Notes under the pieces: model-generated | The model's input: only the letters and a program-made list of their open reading frames with translations | Told to the model about the DNA's origin: nothing | Database searches by the model: none | Shown here: positions 41,323 through 45,990 of the stretch, one piece after another | Position numbering within the stretch: the stretch's first letter is position 1 | Layout of the letters: each line of letters opens with the position of its first letter | Origin: Ceraceosorus guamensis | Taxonomy: Eukaryota > Basidiomycota > Exobasidiomycetes > Ceraceosorales > Ceraceosoraceae | DNA: 45,990 nt | Direction of reading: 5' to 3' | Assembly: GCF_003144195.1 (NCBI RefSeq) | Contig: NW_020290109.1 | Span: 1 to 45,990, forward strand | Program-made: the position numbers and the translations under genes

Positions 41323-44300
41323 ATGTCGCCCAATCCATTCTCGCCCCCCGAGCACGCCCCTGGGCCACGTGCCCATGCGTTGCTGGACGGTACAGATTCA
41401 CCCCGCTCATGCACTCCTGCTCCCGGCTCCGGCGAGATGCTGGCTCGCTTTCAAGCCTTTGAGCTCATGGCAGGCAAGACGTACCGCATCGCCAAACGAT
41501 CCGATCTGTTCGCCACGGACGACTGGAGCTGCGTGGCTTTGAGACTCTTCAAGCATCAGTACGTCGTCTTTCCCGACCACGCGCCTCAAATGGGCACTTT
41601 CATCGAGCAGATCGGTCACGTCAATTGCGAGGTGAGGCGTGCTCGCAAAACGATGGACGCGTGTGCGATGCTCATCACGCTCCTTTCTCCGCACAGGCCG
41701 CGCTCACCATGACCACCGAGGTCTGTCGAGCCGTCACAGCATCGCTTCCTCCTGGCACTACGGAGCTCGCTCTTACGGCCGACGACAGAGTTCAGGTGGT
41801 CGAGAGCATGATCAGTCTTGGCACTTCTAGAAAGGCGCAAGGCGCGTGCTTCATTCGCTCGGAAGGGAGATTGATCGTCTGGACTGACCGCGTCGAAGAT
41901 CTCGTCGAGCACGCAAATACTCTCGAGGCCAAGATGGTCAACTTTGTCTGGCGAAAGGCTGGCGCCAACAGATTTGGCACTACAACACCCGCACCTGGGG
42001 ATGCGTCTCCAAGTGAAATCTTTGAGCGCGTCTCTACGCCTGCCCCACCGGTGCCCTCGATGCAAAAGGCTAATCCCGCACGGCCCTCGCCGCTGTGGCG
42101 CGGTTCGAGCGGTGCTCTAGGCTTCAACCCGTTCCGCTCCTCTCGCAGTCTCGCTTCAGTGGCTACGCCCGCTGAAAGCATCGCAGACGAAAAGCGTCCC
42201 ACGGACAGCACCACATCGCTAGAGCCCGTGCACCAGCCAGGTGTACTGGAGTCGGGGCGCAGCCAAGTCCTCCTTGCGCCATTCTACACGGGTTGCGCTG
42301 TTGCGCTCAACTTCTTGATGATCTCTTTGCTCCTGCGCAACACGCTAGTGACCTGCCTCTTGGACGGCTCGTGGATGCGCATGGTATTCGTAGTCCTTGC
42401 GGTGCCAGCATACTTTTTAGTGTGAGTCGCGACGCGAACAAAATTTTGATCACGTCCCGGTATTGATCGCGTCGCGAGCAAAGTATGATCACGTCGCGGT
42501 ATTGATCTCGTCTTCTCGCGCCTGCAGCTCAATGTTCTTTTCCGACACCATCGTCAACGTCGTCGCACACATCATCATGCCGGTTTCGCAACTGCACAGC
42601 AACGGACTGTACTATAGCGGAAAACCACCGCGTCGGATCACGGGCACCGTTCTTCCCCACGTGACTGTCCAGATGCCGGTCTACAAAGAAGGATTGGAGT
42701 CCGTCTTGATGCCCACCATCGAATCCTTGAAGAAAGCCGTCGCAACGTACGAGCTTCAAGGCGGCACTGCCAACATTCTGGTCAGCGAGGATGGGATGCA
42801 GCTTTTCGACGCTGTAGAGCAAGACATTCGCCGCGACTACTACGACAGGAACAACATTGGCTGGGTGGCACGTCCAAAGCACAATTCCGACGGTTTCATC
42901 CGCAAGGGACGCTTCAAAAAGGCTTCCAATCTCAACTTTACCTGCTCGCTCTCCATGCGCGTCGAGGAGATACTGGACGGGATGCGGCCCGAAGCTCAGG
43001 CTCGTAAACCTGCAAATACATTCTGGAACGCCGAGGATGAGAATGAGCTCTACCAAATTGCGCTGGAACAAGCCATCGAGGAAGGCGGAAACCGCGCGTG
43101 GGCTAGCGGTGACATTCGCATCGGTGACTACATTCTGATCATCGATTCGGACACGCGCGTTCCCGAAGACTGCTTCCTCGACAGCGTTTCCGAGATGGAG
43201 CAGTCTCCCGAGGTCGGCGTGCTGCAACACTGCAGCGGAGTCATGTACGTCGCAAACAACTACTTTGAAGCTTTCATTGGACACTTTACCAAAATGGTCA
43301 ACTACTCGATCTCTTGGATCGTTGCCAACGGATCCATTGCTCCTTTTGTCGGACACAATGCGTTCATGCGCTGGTCAGCCGTTCAAGAGTGCTCTTTCAT
43401 CGACGAAGAAGGCGACCGCTGCATCTGGGCTTGGAACATGGTCTCTGAAGATTTCGACATGTCTTTGCGACTCTCCATCAAGGGCTACATTGTGCGATGG
43501 GCCACATGGTCCAAAAACGACTTTCTTGAGGGTGTCTCGTTGACTCCGGTGAGTGGCGCGATGGCGCGATGGCGCGATGATGCACTGGCTAGAGCAGCGC
43601 ACGAGCTCACAGCGAGCATCGCTTGCAGGACGACGAGGTCAATCGCCTCCAGAAATACGGCTGGGGGTGCTCCGAGATCATGTTGAATCCTATCAGCCAG
43701 TGGTGGAAAAAGGGACCCTTTGCCAAAATGTTTCGCAAATGGTTGTTCAGCGATTTGGCACTCAGTGAGTCTTTTGTAGCACTGATGGAAGCTTTGCAAT
43801 GCGCTCATTCCCGCCACGCTCTTAGGCGCCAAGATGAGCGTTCTCAGCTACATGTTCTCCTACTTTGCTATCGCCATATCCCTTCCAGGTTCGGTCGGCA
43901 TATTTGTGCTGCAAGGATTCTTTTATCCGGAGGTCGACCATCTCTTCCTAACGTCATTCCAGGTCTGGGTGGCCGTGGTCATGGTGTATAGCGGTGAGTA
44001 AATCCCGTTGCAAGACGTAGCGCGATGTGCGCTAAATTCGACGCCTTTTCTGTGTAGTTGGAGGTACGCTTGGCCTCGTCGTCAGTCGCGCGCGGTCGAG
44101 GCAAGACACTATTGCTCGGGCCATCTACGACCACCTCAAATGGATGCCTAGCCTTGTGCTTTTCTTTACAGGCATGAGCTACCACATCTTGCTCGCGCTC
44201 CTAGCGCATCCCGTCGGATATAACATGAACTGGGCGGCAACGTTGAAAGGTATGTGGGCGCTACGTGAGCGCTCGGTATAAGCACGCACGCGCGCGCGCT

Positions 44301-44635
44301 TACTCACCCCGCCTTTGCAGACATCGAGTCGTCCAACTTTTGGCGGGAACTGCCATCCATCTTGAAAAAGTATTGGCACTGCTTGCTTTTGAATGGTGCC
44401 ATCGTCGTTGGCATTGTGGTGTGCACGACTCCAATTCTCCCGATGGAATGGCGAGTAGATGGCATATATCTACTCTTCCCTCCTTTGATGCTTGCGGTCG
44501 GCCAGTGAGTGGAACCGTGCGCGGGCGCGGTGAAGCAGCGCAGTGGTGAGCGACGACTGACCAAGCACACGATCATTCTACAGCATTCTTTATCCATTCC
44601 TACTCTCGCCGTACATCATGTCTTTCCAATTTTGA
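41323..44635 (+). CDS. GT2-family multi-span membrane glycosyltransferase
   Basis: Eight exons: 41323-41631, 41697-42421, 42528-43548, 43629-43764, 43826-43993, 44058-44249, 44321-44504 and 44584-44635, encoding 928 aa. The ~275-residue N-terminal cytosolic region leads to membrane helices (PFYTGCAVALNFLMISLLL; FVVLAVPAYFLVSMFF). The catalytic domain follows: VTVQMPVYKEGLESV, ILVSEDG, the metal/UDP-binding IIDSDTRVPED (D-x-D ~551-553) and NMVSEDFDMSLRL (general-base ED ~652-653). Several C-terminal membrane helices then end in SPYIMSFQF. It resembles processive GT2 enzymes of fungi that make extracellular or wall polysaccharide, such as the ZtGT2 type needed for hyphal growth in Zymoseptoria; it is not a canonical chitin synthase, because a QxxRW motif is not evident (QKYGWG is in its place). 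It is the last gene, ending ~1.3 kb from the telomere array. Confidence 0.92.
42422..42527. repeat. GT2 intron containing an imperfect tandem duplication
   Basis: This 106-nt intron is longer than the other introns of the gene. Two ~42-bp stretches share GATCACGTC.CGGTATTGATC and CGTCGCGA/CGACGCGA-like parts. The duplicated part leaves donor and acceptor intact. Confidence 0.75.
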
Positions 44636-45895
44636 CCTTGCACATGTCACCGCGCTCGTCTCCTTCTTCGCTCGTTTCTGTTCACACATACCTCCGTGCG
44701 CACTCTTTTCTAGAAGATCTCGCTTTCTCTGACACCGTCGTTTGTGCAATTCCAATGCGTCACTCCTGAGAGCCACACGGGCAGTTGGTGGGAGTGAGCT
44801 CGGTAACTCCTGCCGTCTTGCGGGCGTGGTCGCGTGCGTGCTCGCCAGTGTTGCTTCACGTTGTCCCTATATCATTGCTGTACATTGTTGATTTGCCGCA
44901 GCGGACGTGAGCTCACACGACTGAGGGCTATCACACGAGAGCCTGCCATGTGTTGTGCGTGGATGGTAACTCTTTACAACTACCCCTCCATCAAGCATTT
45001 GGACGCGCGCTCCAAGGGCAATCGTGAATAACGTGTGTCCGAGCTGGTGCTCACAGCCATCAATGGAGCATATACGAGAGTAGGCCTTGGGAAGAGCAGC
45101 TCTAACGATATGCTCACCGCCGTCGCGGGCTCCAAGATGCATCGCTCCCCAAAGCTTCCCGCAAGGGCGATTTGAGACGAGCGATAAGGTTGCTTTCGAT
45201 CTCAGCGAGGCTGTGCACCATGCAGTTTGGCAGCAGGGAGTGAGCTTTGCGCAAGGCATCTCCTGCTGCGAGCTGCTTGCTCTAAATGCTTTAAATTTCG
45301 TTTACAAGAAAGCTTTCGAGAGCGATTAGCCGCTGCATGGATGGACGCGCATCGGGATCAATGCAGGCTGCTGCGCGCGAAAGACCGCCGCGCTGCGCCA
45401 TTGCAGCTGTAGGTACCGCTATATATATGCACAGGGGATGCATCGTCCTACCCTTGCTAGCCCGCATTCACGCGTGCAGGCAGGCTAGCAGCACGTCACT
45501 GTGACTGTGACTGTTGTGTGTCTGCCAAGGACCGAGCATGCTGCGTGTCTGTCCCTCGTCGCGCGGGCTCTGCAGTCACGGCCGGAGTAGCAAGCTATAG
45601 AAGCCCGCGCGCGCGCGCCTCGCTTTCCGTTTCAAGCCACGATCCACCTCCGCGAGCTGCGACAGGAATTCTCGACTCACGATGAGGACAGGTCCATCCT
45701 GGCGGCATGGCCTCGGCCACCGCTTGTTCGAGCCGGAGTGACGATCGGATCGACGCTCGGCTTGGGTGGGATCGATCCCTCAGCCCACACGACTTGGGGA
45801 GGATGGAGCGCGCACAACAAGTTCAGCAGAGCGACACGACATGGCAGAAGGAGGTACATCAGGCGTATGAGCGGGGAACGGTCAAGAGTACTGCG
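44636..45895. other. Telomere-adjacent spacer without genes
   Basis: 1.26 kb between the last stop codon and the telomere repeats. Short frames only, none with motifs. A TATA-like run is at about 45420-45428, a GCGCGC stretch at 45607-45618 and a TGACTG triplet near 45499-45514. I saw no helicase-type or transposon gene of the sort some fungal subtelomeres carry. Confidence 0.6.
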
Positions 45896-45990
45896 TAGGG
45901 TTAGGGTTAGGGTTAGGGTTAGGGTTAGGGTTAGGGTTAGGGTTAGGGTTAGGGTTAGGGTTAGGGTTAGGGTTAGGGTTAGGGTTAGGG
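45896..45990 (+). repeat. Telomere repeat array (TTAGGG)n
   Basis: Fifteen exact TTAGGG units preceded by a partial TAGGG, running to the window edge. The G-rich strand is the top strand pointing right, the correct orientation for a right chromosome end. The junction with unique sequence (GTACTGCG then TAGGG) is abrupt, with no degenerate transition repeats. Confidence 0.99.

Noticed and set aside
40351-41542. Frames of 195 and 268 aa before the GT2 gene
   Set aside because: They cross tandem DNA duplications whose copies are open in different frames, as expected of non-coding sequence.
41323-44635. Chitin synthase annotation for the GT2 gene
   Set aside because: The D-x-D and ED motifs are present but the QRRRW-type motif and chitin-synthase flanking blocks are not.

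Overview
This window is the right-hand end of a eukaryotic chromosome. The last ~95 bases are a perfect (TTAGGG)n telomere array whose G-rich strand points outward. Many short introns (about 60-190 nt, mostly GTGAGT donors and CAG/TAG acceptors), high GC content, tightly packed genes on both strands, and a gene set of fungal type (BIG1, a DUF6604-like protein, a fungal paladin-like protein, glucosidase I) indicate an intron-rich basidiomycete. A smut-related yeast or Exobasidiomycete is my best guess, from gene style alone. I rebuilt fifteen protein genes. Twelve are spliced, and their exon junctions were chosen by GT-AG sites, reading phase and family motifs.

Layout. 0.3-1.6 kb: a pyroglutamyl-peptidase-I-like protease (-). 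1.6-3.9 kb: gene-free microsatellite-rich DNA. 3.9-6.9 kb: two adjacent genes for predicted secreted, Ser/Arg-rich proteins (+) that share a short motif and look like distant paralogues. 7.1-13.3 kb: housekeeping genes, with NOG1 (-), a CCDC25/NFACT-R protein (+) and a small SANT/Myb-like nuclear protein (+). 13.6-19.5 kb: a 12-exon paladin-like triple phosphatase-domain protein (-). 20.2-22.4 kb: a PrpF-family isomerase (+) that appears to need a 3-nt micro-exon. 22.6-25.3 kb: a disordered 869-aa protein (-). 26.4-29.1 kb: an intronless DUF6604-type protein (-).

From 30.2 kb to the telomere most genes concern glycans or the cell wall: BIG1 (+), ER alpha-glucosidase I (-, 12 exons), an intronless glutathione S-transferase (+), a membrane-anchored GH16 glucanase-like protein (-) and a multi-membrane-span GT2 glycosyltransferase (+). 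In budding yeast BIG1 and the glucosidase I gene CWH41 both affect cell-wall beta-1,6-glucan, so their adjacency here, close to a GH16 and a GT2 gene, is notable, though a functional cluster is inference. The 3.15 kb before the GT2 gene and the last 1.26 kb before the telomere hold decayed, tandemly duplicated sequence and no convincing gene.

I recognised no LTR elements, DNA transposons, LINEs, rRNA, tRNA or CRISPR. The least ordinary signals are the 3-nt micro-exon; a 40-nt stretch shared (39/40) between a paladin coding exon and the first intron of the glucosidase gene 17 kb away; TCACGTGA octamers found only in divergent promoters; and long poly-C tracts inside several introns.
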